DNA from: Fusibacter ferrireducens
GTDB taxonomy: Bacteria; Bacillota; Clostridia; Peptostreptococcales; Acidaminobacteraceae
Direction: 5' to 3'
NCBI RefSeq assembly: GCF_015352425.1
Contig: NZ_JADKNH010000005.1
Span: forward strand, 1-64,000
Length of the DNA stretch: 64,000 nt
Shown: positions 34,269 through 42,303 of the stretch, piece by piece
Layout of the letters: each line of letters starts with the position of its first letter
Numbering within the stretch: position 1 is the stretch's first letter
The notes under the pieces: model-generated
Database searches by the model: none
Told to the model about the DNA's origin: nothing
What the model saw: only the letters and a program-made list of their open reading frames with translations
Program-made: the position numbers and the translations under genes

Positions 34269-34872
34269 AGTCTATGATCACCACATTCATTTCGTATTCT
34301 CTATCTGCCACATCACTTGCACGATGTTCTTCGATTTTTTCATTTTCATAGGAGAGAGATTCGCCTATGATCATCATTGGATTTTGACCTTGATCTAGAA
34401 TGAGCCTTGCGATTTTATAGGGTGTATGTGTTGTATCCGTCAATACGCATAATCGCTTATAGGCAGTCAACTCCTTGGGATCAAGTGTTCGGCCGTGAAG
34501 GCTTGTGAGGTAAATATCATGCATGGGGTAGCCCGTCTTTGAAAATAGAATTTGATAGCTGCCAATGCCGTTTAAAATGTCGATTTGCTCTTCTTCAAAT
34601 GTACGTCGCACCCATTGACTGATGCCATAAAAACTGGGGTCTCCAGAAGCTACAAGTGCCACATGATCATGTGCTTTAAGGGCATTATGCATCAACTCTT
34701 CCAGATGCGAAAGTTTACCGTTGTAGACCAGTAAGGTGCCTTCACTGAAGGCTTCTATTGTTTCGAGTTGTCTCTGAGTGCCGATGATGCATGGACTCTT
34801 GGACAGGGCAACCGTGGCTTGCTGTGTCAAATATTTGGCATCACCAGGGCCTATGCCTATAATTTTAATCAT
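34258..34872 (-). CDS. cbiE: cobalt-precorrin-7 (C5)-methyltransferase
   Basis: A 204-residue tetrapyrrole methylase: IIGIGPGDAKYLT, VALVASGDPSFYGISQW, NGIGSYQILFSKTG, LHGRTLDP. The compact size and the LHGR motif are typical of CbiE. It overlaps cbiD by eight bases upstream and cbiT by 11 downstream. Confidence 0.91.
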   Translation of the reverse strand: MIKIIGIGPGDAKYLTQQATVALSKSPCIIGTQRQLETIEAFSEGTLLVYNGKLSHLEELMHNALKAHDHVALVASGDPSFYGISQWVRRTFEEEQIDILNGIGSYQILFSKTGYPMHDIYLTSLHGRTLDPKELTAYKRLCVLTDTTHTPYKIARLILDQGQNPMMIIGESLSYENEKIEEHRASDVADREYEMNVVIIDYER

Positions 34873-36022
34873 TTGTATCTCCTAAGACTCTATTTTTCAT
34901 ATCGTACATGATGATCTGGATTTGGGCTTCACCATGGATATAGACTTCACATTTTGTTTTCGCGCGTTGAGTCAATGTTTGAAAGCTCTTGAAATAAGGC
35001 GTTTCAAACAGTAGATCTGAAATTTCATCTGTGGTATTGGCATCAAAGCAAGCTCTAATCAGTTCAAGTGGCGCACCGTCAAGTGCGAGCTGGGTGCAGA
35101 TGATTTCGGATTTTGCATCGGCTACTTTGGAATGTGTGTTAAAAATGCCACCGGCAATCTTTATGAGTTTGCCCACATGACCGACGATCAAAATTTTTTT
35201 AAATCCCAACGAAGCGGCAGATTGGATTGAGAAGCCAACGAAGTTACTCATTTGAACAATTTGATCTTGGTTAAAATTCATGCGACTGTTTTGAAGGACA
35301 TTAAAACAAAAATTTTCACCATGTTTTCCGGGAACTAAGACGAGTTGTTCTGGACATAGCGTATATTTTTGTTTGAGTTCAGCATAAATGGATGCCATAA
35401 AAGCATCTTCGCTCATGGGTCTTACAATACCCGTTGTGCCAATAATGGAAATGCCCCCTTGAACACCTAGGCGCTCATTAAAAGTTTTTCTAGAAATTTC
35501 AACGCCTTTGGGCACACGAATAAGGACTTCAATGCCAAGGGCGATGGGTTTTATAGATGATAAATTTTCCTTAAGCATTTGAAGTGGTGTCGGGTTGATG
35601 GCAGCACTGCCCAAGGGGCATCGAAGCCCTGCTTTGGTGACTCTGCCAACACCGTGGCCTCCCTCTATTTGAATTGCATTAAAAGCGGTTGTGAGCTTCA
35701 CATCAGCCACGATCTCAAGACCGTTTGTGACGTCGTAATCATCTCCCGAATCCTTAATGACGCTACAGGAACAATAATCTTTCTCATGCAGAGTGATATC
35801 AGACACCGGCAGAGTAAGCGATGTGCCCTCCGTATTGAAAATTTCCACACCTTCAAGAAGGAGGCGTGTTTTTTCTTCTGGCGATAGCATCACTAAAAGT
35901 GCCGCTTTTGCCGCAGCTGTGGCGCAAGCTCCTGTGGTATAGCCCATTTTCAGAAGTTTGCCCTCTGAATTTAACACGCGATCAGTTGTCTTTGTAAAAT
36001 CAATTTTAGAGGGTGTATTCAT
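34865..36022 (-). CDS. cbiD: cobalt-precorrin-5B (C1)-methyltransferase
   Basis: A 385-residue protein of the CbiD family, unique to the anaerobic pathway. Visible: KMGYTTGACATAAAKAAL, VIKDSGDDYDVTNGLEI, GGHGVGRVTKAGL, PVGSAAINPTP-like PLGSAAINPTP, GTTGIVRPMSEDAF, VGHVGKLIKIAGG. Its presence with cbiG and cbiX supports early cobalt insertion. It lies three bases after cbiC. Confidence 0.95.
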   Translation of the reverse strand: MNTPSKIDFTKTTDRVLNSEGKLLKMGYTTGACATAAAKAALLVMLSPEEKTRLLLEGVEIFNTEGTSLTLPVSDITLHEKDYCSCSVIKDSGDDYDVTNGLEIVADVKLTTAFNAIQIEGGHGVGRVTKAGLRCPLGSAAINPTPLQMLKENLSSIKPIALGIEVLIRVPKGVEISRKTFNERLGVQGGISIIGTTGIVRPMSEDAFMASIYAELKQKYTLCPEQLVLVPGKHGENFCFNVLQNSRMNFNQDQIVQMSNFVGFSIQSAASLGFKKILIVGHVGKLIKIAGGIFNTHSKVADAKSEIICTQLALDGAPLELIRACFDANTTDEISDLLFETPYFKSFQTLTQRAKTKCEVYIHGEAQIQIIMYDMKNRVLGDTND

Positions 36023-36025
36023 CTT

Positions 36026-36688
36026 CTATGCTCTTTCTTTAAAATGGTAAACAAGTGCGTTGACAATAGAAGCAGCGACGTTACTGCCACCTTTTCTACC
36101 AAGTGCTGTTATACATGGAATCGTGGAATTGTAGAGTGCAAGTTTGGATTCTTCTGCACCGACGAAGCCAACAGGAACACCGATGATGCCAATTAAACTG
36201 TCTTTGAACGCATCCTGTAGATCAAGAACTTGAAAGATGGCTGTTGGTGCGTTGCCAAATACAAATATTTTTTTACCGGGTTCTTTAAGTGCCAATTGGA
36301 TAGATGCCATTGAGCGCGTAATACCTTGTTCTTTGGCAAGTGTCTTAGCTTCTTCATTCGCAACAAAGCACTTCAGTTGCCAGCCTGTTTGATTAAAAGC
36401 CGCTTTATTAATCCCTGAAAGGACCATATTGGTGTCCGTATAAACCGTCACAAGCGCCGGATTTTCATTTGTAATCACTTCTGAAAAAGCATTTATAAAA
36501 TCATCTTCGATTTTAAGATTATCCAAATAATCAAAATCGGCACTGGTATGAATCACACGGCGGTAGATATTTTGAATGAGCGGATCGGCAGAAGGATAGA
36601 TTCTAGATGAATTTGCAACAATACCATCTATGATTTCGAAGCTCTCTCGTTCTATGCCCATAGGATCTTTTTTGTATTCAAACTTCAT
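36026..36688 (-). CDS. cbiC: cobalt-precorrin-8 methylmutase
   Basis: A 220-residue enzyme moving a methyl from C11 to C12 to give cobyrinate. The catalytic histidine is in RRVIHTSADFDY; GNAPTAIF and GVPVGFVGAEESK are further family motifs. It overlaps cbiX by four bases. No amidase (CbiA, CbiP) or nucleotide-loop gene is in the window, so later steps must be encoded elsewhere. Confidence 0.94.
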   Translation of the reverse strand: MKFEYKKDPMGIERESFEIIDGIVANSSRIYPSADPLIQNIYRRVIHTSADFDYLDNLKIEDDFINAFSEVITNENPALVTVYTDTNMVLSGINKAAFNQTGWQLKCFVANEEAKTLAKEQGITRSMASIQLALKEPGKKIFVFGNAPTAIFQVLDLQDAFKDSLIGIIGVPVGFVGAEESKLALYNSTIPCITALGRKGGSNVAASIVNALVYHFKERA

Positions 36689-37047
36689 AAGCTGACTCTT
36701 TCTATAATAAGATCAAGTACTTTTTCATCGTAACCAATATTTTCAAGGAAAGTAATGTTGAGTTCAGGATATTCGGCTCTTATGGCATCTAACACTTCTG
36801 GAATGTCTTCTTTGATATGATTGCCATTGAATATGAAAAAAGGAAAGGCTTTGATGTTTCTGACGCCAGATTCATATAGAGATTTAACGATACTTTCGAT
36901 AGAAGGCTCCATAAGTTGTAAGTAACAGTACTCAATTTGAGTTTCAGGCATTTTGAGCACTAACTCTTGTTGATATTTTTTCATAATATCATCCGTTTCT
37001 TTCACTTTGCTCCCGTGAGCAATAATTAAAACAGCATCTTTTCTCAT
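36685..37047 (-). CDS. cbiX: small sirohydrochlorin cobaltochelatase
   Basis: A 120-residue short-form CbiX. The metal-site motif is VLIIAHGSKVKETDD and a second conserved segment is CYLQLMEPSIESIV. It inserts Co(II) into sirohydrochlorin, the committed step of the early-cobalt route. The start is at 37047 (AAGGGAG upstream); the longer frame to 37086 would begin inside the riboswitch terminator. It is the first gene behind the cobalamin riboswitch. Confidence 0.92.
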   Translation of the reverse strand: MRKDAVLIIAHGSKVKETDDIMKKYQQELVLKMPETQIEYCYLQLMEPSIESIVKSLYESGVRNIKAFPFFIFNGNHIKEDIPEVLDAIRAEYPELNITFLENIGYDEKVLDLIIERVSL

Positions 37048-37074
37048 CTTTTTAAACTCCCTTATTTTTAAATT

Positions 37075-37100
37075 AAAAAAGCACACCCGAAAAGGTGTGC
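37075..37100 (-). terminator. riboswitch expression-platform terminator
   Basis: On the minus strand GCACACC-loop-GGTGTGC is followed by six T, just before cbiX. The loop side TTTCGGGT is complementary to ACCCGA upstream (plus coordinates 37120-37125 against 37085-37090), which offers an alternative, antiterminating pairing. Confidence 0.87.
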
Positions 37101-37194
37101 GACTATGTTAGTTTTTGACTCGGGTTACTGAAATGAGTCAATAGAACATCACTAATGCGCAAACTTCCCTCCGAAGCTTTGATCATTGAATATC

Positions 37195-37345
37195 ATTGGC
37201 AGGTCTCCTGGCTTGGGGATCAGTCTACAGCTTCTCCTTCCCATGAATTTTGTTCACAGTGGTTTAGAAACTTCGTACTCCCATACAGTAGCGGGGGCTG
37301 CTGAGGCATTTGACCTCATTCCCTTTTATCCTATTTTAAAGGACC
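37195..37345 (-). promoter_or_regulatory. cobalamin (AdoCbl) riboswitch aptamer
   Basis: Read on the minus strand, the segment contains the hallmarks of the class: CAGCCCCCGCTACTGTATG-like start, CCACTGTG, ATGGGAAGG and AGCCAGGAGACCTGCC. It lies upstream of cbiX and before a terminator, so high B12 would stop transcription of the cbi/hem operon. The region between aptamer and terminator (37101-37194) carries a TTGACTC/GAGTCAA hairpin. Confidence 0.93.
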
Positions 37346-37649
37346 AATGACAACATTTAATTATCAAAATATGCAAATGCGTTGAGAAAAAAATAACGAA
37401 AATGCAACCAACGACATCATATCATAAATAGTGCTAAAATGCCACCTTATAATGGGGGAAATATACATGGATTAGGGTAAAAAATTGTGAGATCATTGGA
37501 GTTGTAATTTCAATATAGATTTGATTGAAACTGGCGGTTCTCTTAAATTGAGCTTATAATAGATTTAAAAGAAACGAATACAGGTGAAGAATTGCATGGG
37601 TACAAATAGAAAGGGTCTATTGTATTGAGATGAGTAGAGGTGAATCAAA
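37346..37649. other. intergenic region between divergent riboswitch operon and AraC gene
   Basis: A/T-rich, no reading frame supported. It must hold the divergent promoters for the riboswitch transcript (minus) and the AraC-type gene (plus); no box pair stood out clearly. Confidence 0.4.
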
Positions 37650-38423
37650 GTGAAGATCCATTTTTATAGGCATAGGCCTTTAGGTATAGAAGTCATCGCC
37701 ATTGATGAATCCAATGAGTACTATCCCGGTCATAATCATATCTCGCATTATGTGATTGGTCTTATGCTGAATGGGCAAGTAGACTTTCAGAAGAAACAAG
37801 AGGTCTATACGCTTGGCGCTGGAGATACATTCGTTGTTGAGCCTAATAAATGGCATTCAGTAAGAGCTTTAACACCTTTTTCACTGATTACTTTCGCCAT
37901 AGAAAACACTTTTTTTAACACTTATTCTGTGGAAGAGGCTAAAAAGATTATTTTGCTGATGAAACAACAACCTGAATTATGCGGTCGATTGAGTGATGTG
38001 AATCTAGATTTGATTCTGAATCATATTGAAGCAATCTATAGGTTGAAAAAAACAAATCCAGCTACCTATAAGCATAGAGAACTGGATCACGTGAAGGCTT
38101 TAATCTGTGAAAATGCAACTGAAACTTTGAGTCTAGATGATTTGGCAAAAGTGGCTTTTTTAAGCAAATATCATTTGATAAAAAAATTTAGTGCAGAATT
38201 TGGATTAACACCTCATAATCTTAAGATTCAAAGGCAAATTAGATTAGCACAAAAGCAATTATTAGAGCAAAAATCAATTTCTGAAGTGGCACATAATGTG
38301 GGTTTTTTTGATCAAAGTCACTTCACGAAACACTTTAAAAAGATATTGAAGCTCACGCCGACAGATTATAAGCATGCTTATATAGAACTTGAAGTGATAG
38401 ATTCTAAACCAAAGCAGGTATAA
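37650..38423 (+). CDS. AraC-family transcriptional regulator with cupin sensor domain
   Basis: 257 residues: an N-terminal cupin-like ligand domain (about 10-95, with GHNHISHYVIGLML and VEPNKWHSVRA) and a C-terminal double helix-turn-helix (about 155-250, LSLDDLAKVAFLSKYHLIKKFSAEFG and ISEVAHNVGFFDQSHFTKHFKK). It uses a GTG start with GAGGTG upstream. It converges on and overlaps by 20 bp a cupin-protein gene, which may be functionally related. Ligand unknown. Confidence 0.87.
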   Translation: MKIHFYRHRPLGIEVIAIDESNEYYPGHNHISHYVIGLMLNGQVDFQKKQEVYTLGAGDTFVVEPNKWHSVRALTPFSLITFAIENTFFNTYSVEEAKKIILLMKQQPELCGRLSDVNLDLILNHIEAIYRLKKTNPATYKHRELDHVKALICENATETLSLDDLAKVAFLSKYHLIKKFSAEFGLTPHNLKIQRQIRLAQKQLLEQKSISEVAHNVGFFDQSHFTKHFKKILKLTPTDYKHAYIELEVIDSKPKQV

Positions 38424-38796
38424 ATTTTGCAAATAGATAGAGACCGTCAGCATCTGCGGTGACTTCGTGTTGTTCGCCCTTGTTAAAAATAGAGATGACG
38501 CCAGGCGCATAAGAAATTTGGGTGGTTTGATTTAGGCAAATGCCTGTGCCGGAGATGATCTCGTGTGTTTCGAGTTGTGATTCGTGGATATGCATACCAA
38601 TTTTCATAAAGGGTTCAATTTTCACAAGATGATAACTAAAGAGACCATCTGTTTGCTCTGAAGTGATGATGTGCTTTAAGCTCACACCCTTGAATTGCTT
38701 GTGTGCATGCCACTGGAGCATATTAAATTCAACTGTTGAGTTGGGCAGTGCAAGGTGACCTTTTGAAAAAGTTTGAAATAAATTTGGGTTTTCCAT
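38404..38796 (-). CDS. cupin-domain protein
   Basis: A 130-residue single-domain cupin. The two motifs appear as HIHESQLETHEIISGTG and a second conserved segment ISIFNKGEQHEV. The first motif keeps metal-ligand histidines and a glutamate; the second has one His, so metal binding is plausible. The start at 38796 has an AAAGGA signal. Its 3' end overlaps the AraC-type gene on the other strand. Confidence 0.8.
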   Translation of the reverse strand: MENPNLFQTFSKGHLALPNSTVEFNMLQWHAHKQFKGVSLKHIITSEQTDGLFSYHLVKIEPFMKIGMHIHESQLETHEIISGTGICLNQTTQISYAPGVISIFNKGEQHEVTADADGLYLFAKFIPALV

Positions 38797-38961
38797 AGTG
38801 TATCCTTTCTTTCTATACAATAGATGGTTTATACAAAACTGATTTTTGAAACTCTAATGATATTTGAGATATTGATATAATTCTAATGGAAATGCATCTA
38901 ATTTAATTGTAAAAAATTGCGGTTATACATATGCAGGTGATTATATAGGGATGGTGATTAA

Positions 38962-39090
38962 ATGGACATGCTTTTATTAATATTAACGGTTACAGTGATG
39001 ACGTCACTTTGGTACTATCTTCAGAAAAAAACAGACTATTTAAGGCGAATAGAAAACAGATCAACAACAAATTTGTCTATAATTTTGTAG
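38962..39090 (+). CDS. small membrane ORF (42 residues), possible 5' half of a split gene
   Basis: ATG at 38962 after GGGATGGTG. It encodes one hydrophobic helix (MLLLILTVTVMTSLWYYLQ) and a basic tail, then stops. Just after an A7 run the -1 frame stays open and continues as a membrane protein (39009-39230). Either these are two tiny overlapping genes, a frameshifted gene, or a real ribosomal frameshift. Confidence 0.4.
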   Translation: MDMLLLILTVTVMTSLWYYLQKKTDYLRRIENRSTTNLSIIL

Positions 39091-39230
39091 TGTCCTGTCT
39101 AATCTTAGCGTGTTTTATGCTCTTCATTAATAAAATGAATAAAACGGTATTTTGGGCCATGGCATTTTCCACAGTAAATGCTTTTATATTGAGAGAAAAA
39201 AGAAAGTTTGAGATTTTATGGTCAGCATAA
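39009..39230 (+). CDS. small membrane ORF (up to 73 residues), possible 3' half of a split gene
   Basis: Open from TTG 39009 without a clear Shine-Dalgarno. It encodes a basic stretch and two hydrophobic segments (NFVVSCLILACFMLFI and FWAMAFSTVNAFIL). It is in the -1 frame relative to the preceding small ORF, which overlaps it and would supply a start and a first helix. No family recognised. Confidence 0.35.
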   Translation: MVLSSEKNRLFKANRKQINNKFVYNFVVSCLILACFMLFINKMNKTVFWAMAFSTVNAFILREKRKFEILWSA

Positions 39231-39311
39231 TAGCAAATTTAGTGAATGATCAACGAATTTACCTCTTGATTCGCAAATCCGAATATGGTACAATTTCGTT
39301 AATTGAATGCT

Positions 39312-39567
39312 AAATGTATGGATAGGAAGAGTAGTTTGTAGAGAAGGCGTAGAGAGCTGATGGTTGGTGAAAATCAGTGTTTTGAAGCAGATGAACATGG
39401 CCCTTGAACAGAACACATGAAATGAGAGTAGTGTGTTACGGATTTGTACACGTTAACGTACAGCTGATAGATTAGATCAGCACGAGGATATCATAGTGAT
39501 GTGATATCAAAGTAGGGTGGTAACACGACATTGACTTCGTCCCTTTGGGGGAGCGAGGTTTTTTTGT
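39312..39567 (+). promoter_or_regulatory. T-box leader, methionine specific
   Basis: The elements run in order: stem I with GAGAGCTGATGGTTGG(T)GAAAATCAG (39353-39377), specifier loop TGAAC-ATG (ATG at 39397-39399, a Met codon), the T-box sequence AGGGTGGTAACACG (39514-39527), and a terminator hairpin ending in a T run (about 39530-39567). Uncharged tRNA-Met would favour antitermination and metG expression. Confidence 0.92.
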
Positions 39568-39636
39568 TTTTTGTTTACAAATTTCTGTTTAAAAATCTAA
39601 CTGAAGTATCAATAAAAAAATATGGGAGGTATTATG

Positions 39637-41562
39637 ATGTCAAAAGGCACTTATTATGTAACAACACCAATTTATTATCCGAGTTCTAAACTTCATATCG
39701 GGCATACGTACACCACTGTGGCAGCAGATGCGATTGCAAGATATAAACGCGTAACGGGTTATGATGTAATGTTCTTAACTGGGACGGATGAACATGGTCA
39801 AAAGATTCAAAATGTGGCAAACGAACAAGGCAAGACACCAAAAGAATTTTTAGATGTGGTGGTGGGTGAGATCAAAACACTTTGGGAAACCATGGAGATT
39901 TCATATGATCACTTTATCAGAACCACGGATGATTACCACGAAAGACGTGTTCAAGAGCTATTCATGACGCTTTATAACAAAGGCGATATCTACAAAGGGG
40001 AATATGAAGGACTGTATTGTACGCCATGTGAATCCTTCTGGACAGAATCGCAACTTAAAGATGGCAAATGTCCTGACTGTGGCAGAGATGTACAAGTGAC
40101 TAAGGAAGAGGCGTACTTCTTTAAACTCTCTAAATATCAAGATAAATTGTTGGCACTTTTCGAAAACAATCCAGATATTTTAGAACCAAAGTCAAGAGTG
40201 AATGAAATGGTAAACAATTTCATCAAGCCGGGTCTTGAAGACTTGTGTGTTTCAAGATCGACCTTTGACTGGGGTGTTCCAGTCCCTATCGATGAAAAAC
40301 ATGTCATTTATGTGTGGCTTGATGCACTGAGCAACTACATCACGGCACTTGGCTATCCTGAAATCAAAGATGGTGAATTTGCGAAGTACTGGCCTGCAGA
40401 TGTGCATCTTGTGGGAAAAGAAATCGTGAGATTCCATACGATCATATGGTTCGCAATCTTAATGGCGCTTGAAATTCCAGTGCCTAAAAAGGTATTCGGC
40501 CACGGATGGATACTGCTCGAAGGCGGAAAAATGTCTAAATCTAAAGGCAATATCGTCGATCCAGTGGTTCTCATTGAACGCTACGGCGTGGATGCACTTA
40601 AATACTTCTTGCTTCGTGAATACACATTTGGACAAGATGGTATTTTCACAAATGAAGTATTACTCAATCGGATTAATTCAGATCTCGCAAATGATCTTGG
40701 TAACCTCGTTTCAAGAAGTATTTCAATGGTGGAAAAATACCGTGGTGGTGTTGTTCCTGCTCTTGGAACTGCAACTGAGTTTGATGAAGATTTAAAGAAA
40801 GTGGCGACCAATGCATATCTTGCGCTGGATAAAAAAATGGATAATTTAGATTTTTCAGGTGCGCTTGAAGAAATTTGGAAAGTCATCAGAAGAACCAATA
40901 AATATATTGATGAGACTATGCCTTGGGCACTTGCGAAGGATGAAGCAAATGCGGCTACACTGGACTCAGTACTTTACAATCTCATCGATAATATCAGATT
41001 GATTTCAATCTTAATTCAACCGTTTATGATCCATACATCAAGAGGGATTTGGAATCAAATTGGTCTTGTTGAAGGTGAAGCAACACAGTGGGATGCAGTC
41101 AAAGAAGCAAACCTCTATCCTGTGGGCACAAAGGTCGTAAAAGGCGAGTCTCTTTTCCCAAGAATTGATATTAAAGCAGAACTTGAAGCCCTTGAGGAAA
41201 TGGCAGCCGCTAAGCATGTAAAAGAATTTCCACCGATCAAACCTGAAATCACAATCGATGATTTTTCAAAGATTGATTTAAGAGTGGCGACGATCCTTGA
41301 TGCAAAGCCACATCCGAATGCGGATAAGCTTCTAATTTTATCCTTAAAAGTGGGTAACGATGAGCGTCAAGTGGTTTCGGGAATCGCTAAACACTATAAA
41401 CCCAAAGAGATCATCGGTAAAAAAGTGGTCATCGTGGCAAACCTTAAACCCGTTAAATTACGCGGGGAGCTTTCTCAAGGCATGATTTTAGCGGCAACAG
41501 ATGATGCGGACTTCTTGACACTTGTGACCGCAGATATAGAAGACGGTAACATCGTTTCTTAG
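39637..41562 (+). CDS. metG: methionyl-tRNA synthetase
   Basis: 641 residues. The class I synthetase core has the HIGH box (KLHIGHTYTT), a zinc module with paired Cys (CTPCESFW, CPDCGRD) and KMSKS (GGKMSKSKGN). The C-terminal tRNA-binding domain is present (FSKIDLRVATILDAKPHPNADKLLIL). The start is ATG 39637 (or 39634), with GGGAGG upstream; ATG 39622 overlaps that signal. It is controlled by the Met T-box. In Bacillus metS follows abrB, a relation preserved here at a distance. Confidence 0.95.
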   Translation: MSKGTYYVTTPIYYPSSKLHIGHTYTTVAADAIARYKRVTGYDVMFLTGTDEHGQKIQNVANEQGKTPKEFLDVVVGEIKTLWETMEISYDHFIRTTDDYHERRVQELFMTLYNKGDIYKGEYEGLYCTPCESFWTESQLKDGKCPDCGRDVQVTKEEAYFFKLSKYQDKLLALFENNPDILEPKSRVNEMVNNFIKPGLEDLCVSRSTFDWGVPVPIDEKHVIYVWLDALSNYITALGYPEIKDGEFAKYWPADVHLVGKEIVRFHTIIWFAILMALEIPVPKKVFGHGWILLEGGKMSKSKGNIVDPVVLIERYGVDALKYFLLREYTFGQDGIFTNEVLLNRINSDLANDLGNLVSRSISMVEKYRGGVVPALGTATEFDEDLKKVATNAYLALDKKMDNLDFSGALEEIWKVIRRTNKYIDETMPWALAKDEANAATLDSVLYNLIDNIRLISILIQPFMIHTSRGIWNQIGLVEGEATQWDAVKEANLYPVGTKVVKGESLFPRIDIKAELEALEEMAAAKHVKEFPPIKPEITIDDFSKIDLRVATILDAKPHPNADKLLILSLKVGNDERQVVSGIAKHYKPKEIIGKKVVIVANLKPVKLRGELSQGMILAATDDADFLTLVTADIEDGNIVS

Positions 41563-41585
41563 ATAATATAAATTGAATAAAATTG

Positions 41586-41615
41586 AAATAAGAATTTGAG
41601 AAATAAGAACTTGAT
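41586..41615. repeat. 15-bp tandem duplication downstream of metG
   Basis: AAATAAGAATTTGAG followed by AAATAAGAACTTGAT, two mismatches, 23 bp after the metG stop. Confidence 0.88.
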
Positions 41616-41672
41616 AATAATCGAAATTCTTATGATGATTAACCTAACAAGGCATGATTAAATTAACAAAGC

Positions 41673-41758
41673 ACCCCCTTATCCAATATCTTATGAAGGG
41701 CCTTCTTCAGACTTTAGTCGAGGGCAGAGTCCATAATAAGATTCTTGAATGAGGGGGT
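41673..41758. repeat. hairpin element, copy 1 of a conserved intergenic pair
   Basis: The outer stem is ACCCCC/GGGGGT. The inner core CTTATGAAGGGCCTTCTTCAGAC (written in two parts: CTTATGAAGGG at 41690, then CCTTCTTCAGAC) matches 20 of 23 bases of a core inside another hairpin at 49075-49097. Both stand downstream of a gene. It could be a terminator, a small-RNA module or a mobile miniature repeat. Confidence 0.6.
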
Positions 41759-42079
41759 ATTTAGTATACTCTGAACGATAAACGTCTTATCCATAGTCCG
41801 TACTAGAAAAACAATTGCGCCATGTAATAAAATGTATATTATAAATTGTAAATTTGTGTGTGAACATTGATATTTCTCCAATGCAATCCTGTTATATTAA
41901 AATGAATATTATTTTGAATCTCAAAAAAAGATTAAGAAAAATTAATATTGTCATTGACAATTTCAATAGGAAGGCACAGAATTATATCTATATAAACCCT
42001 TTTATATAAAACAATACTTTTAGGGTCAAAAGATAATTTTACATAAACCCTATACTCGATGATGTATGGCATATTTTCT
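41759..42079. other. A/T-rich intergenic region before the opp leader
   Basis: No gene is supported. It contains repeated ATAAACCCT (about 41993 and 42052) and a nearby TAGGGT, which may be promoter or leader parts. The promoter of the oligopeptide operon must lie here or in the following leader. Confidence 0.35.
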
Positions 42080-42290
42080 ATAAATCAAATTGGAGAGCAT
42101 AGGGGAGTTTAACTTTGAACTTTTGGTACTTTGAGAAATGGTACATCTTAAGAAGAAAAGGACAGTTAAATAGGTGGCAATGGCGTCATTTAAGAAATAC
42201 TGAGATCACTCTTTTATAAGTGAATACCATGGCAGACAAGGATGATTCAGTGGATGAGCTTACTGAAGTCGTCCTTTAATTTTAATATGG
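42080..42290 (+). promoter_or_regulatory. attenuator-like leader of the opp operon
   Basis: A leader of about 200 nt ends in a terminator-like hairpin (AAGGATGATTCAGT at 42238-42251 paired with ACTGAAGTCGTCCTT at 42262-42276, then T-rich). Upstream, a TTAAAT/ATTTAA stem (42166, 42188) frames AGGTGGCAATGGCG, which looks like a divergent T-box sequence. A normal T-box stem I and specifier were not found, so the leader class is open. Confidence 0.45.
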
Positions 42291-42303
42291 GGGAGCGATA
42301 TAG

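Noticed and set aside
39009-39060. Programmed -1 frameshift signal at the A7 run
   Set aside because: The zero-frame reading does not give a canonical X-XXY-YYZ heptamer, and no strong downstream stem or pseudoknot was seen; an indel is equally likely. Kept only as a possible split gene.
42160-42290. Classical T-box before the opp operon
   Set aside because: Although AGGTGGCAATGGCG resembles a T-box bulge, no stem I with GAGAG/AGTA loop or specifier codon could be placed, so it is described only as an attenuator-like leader.
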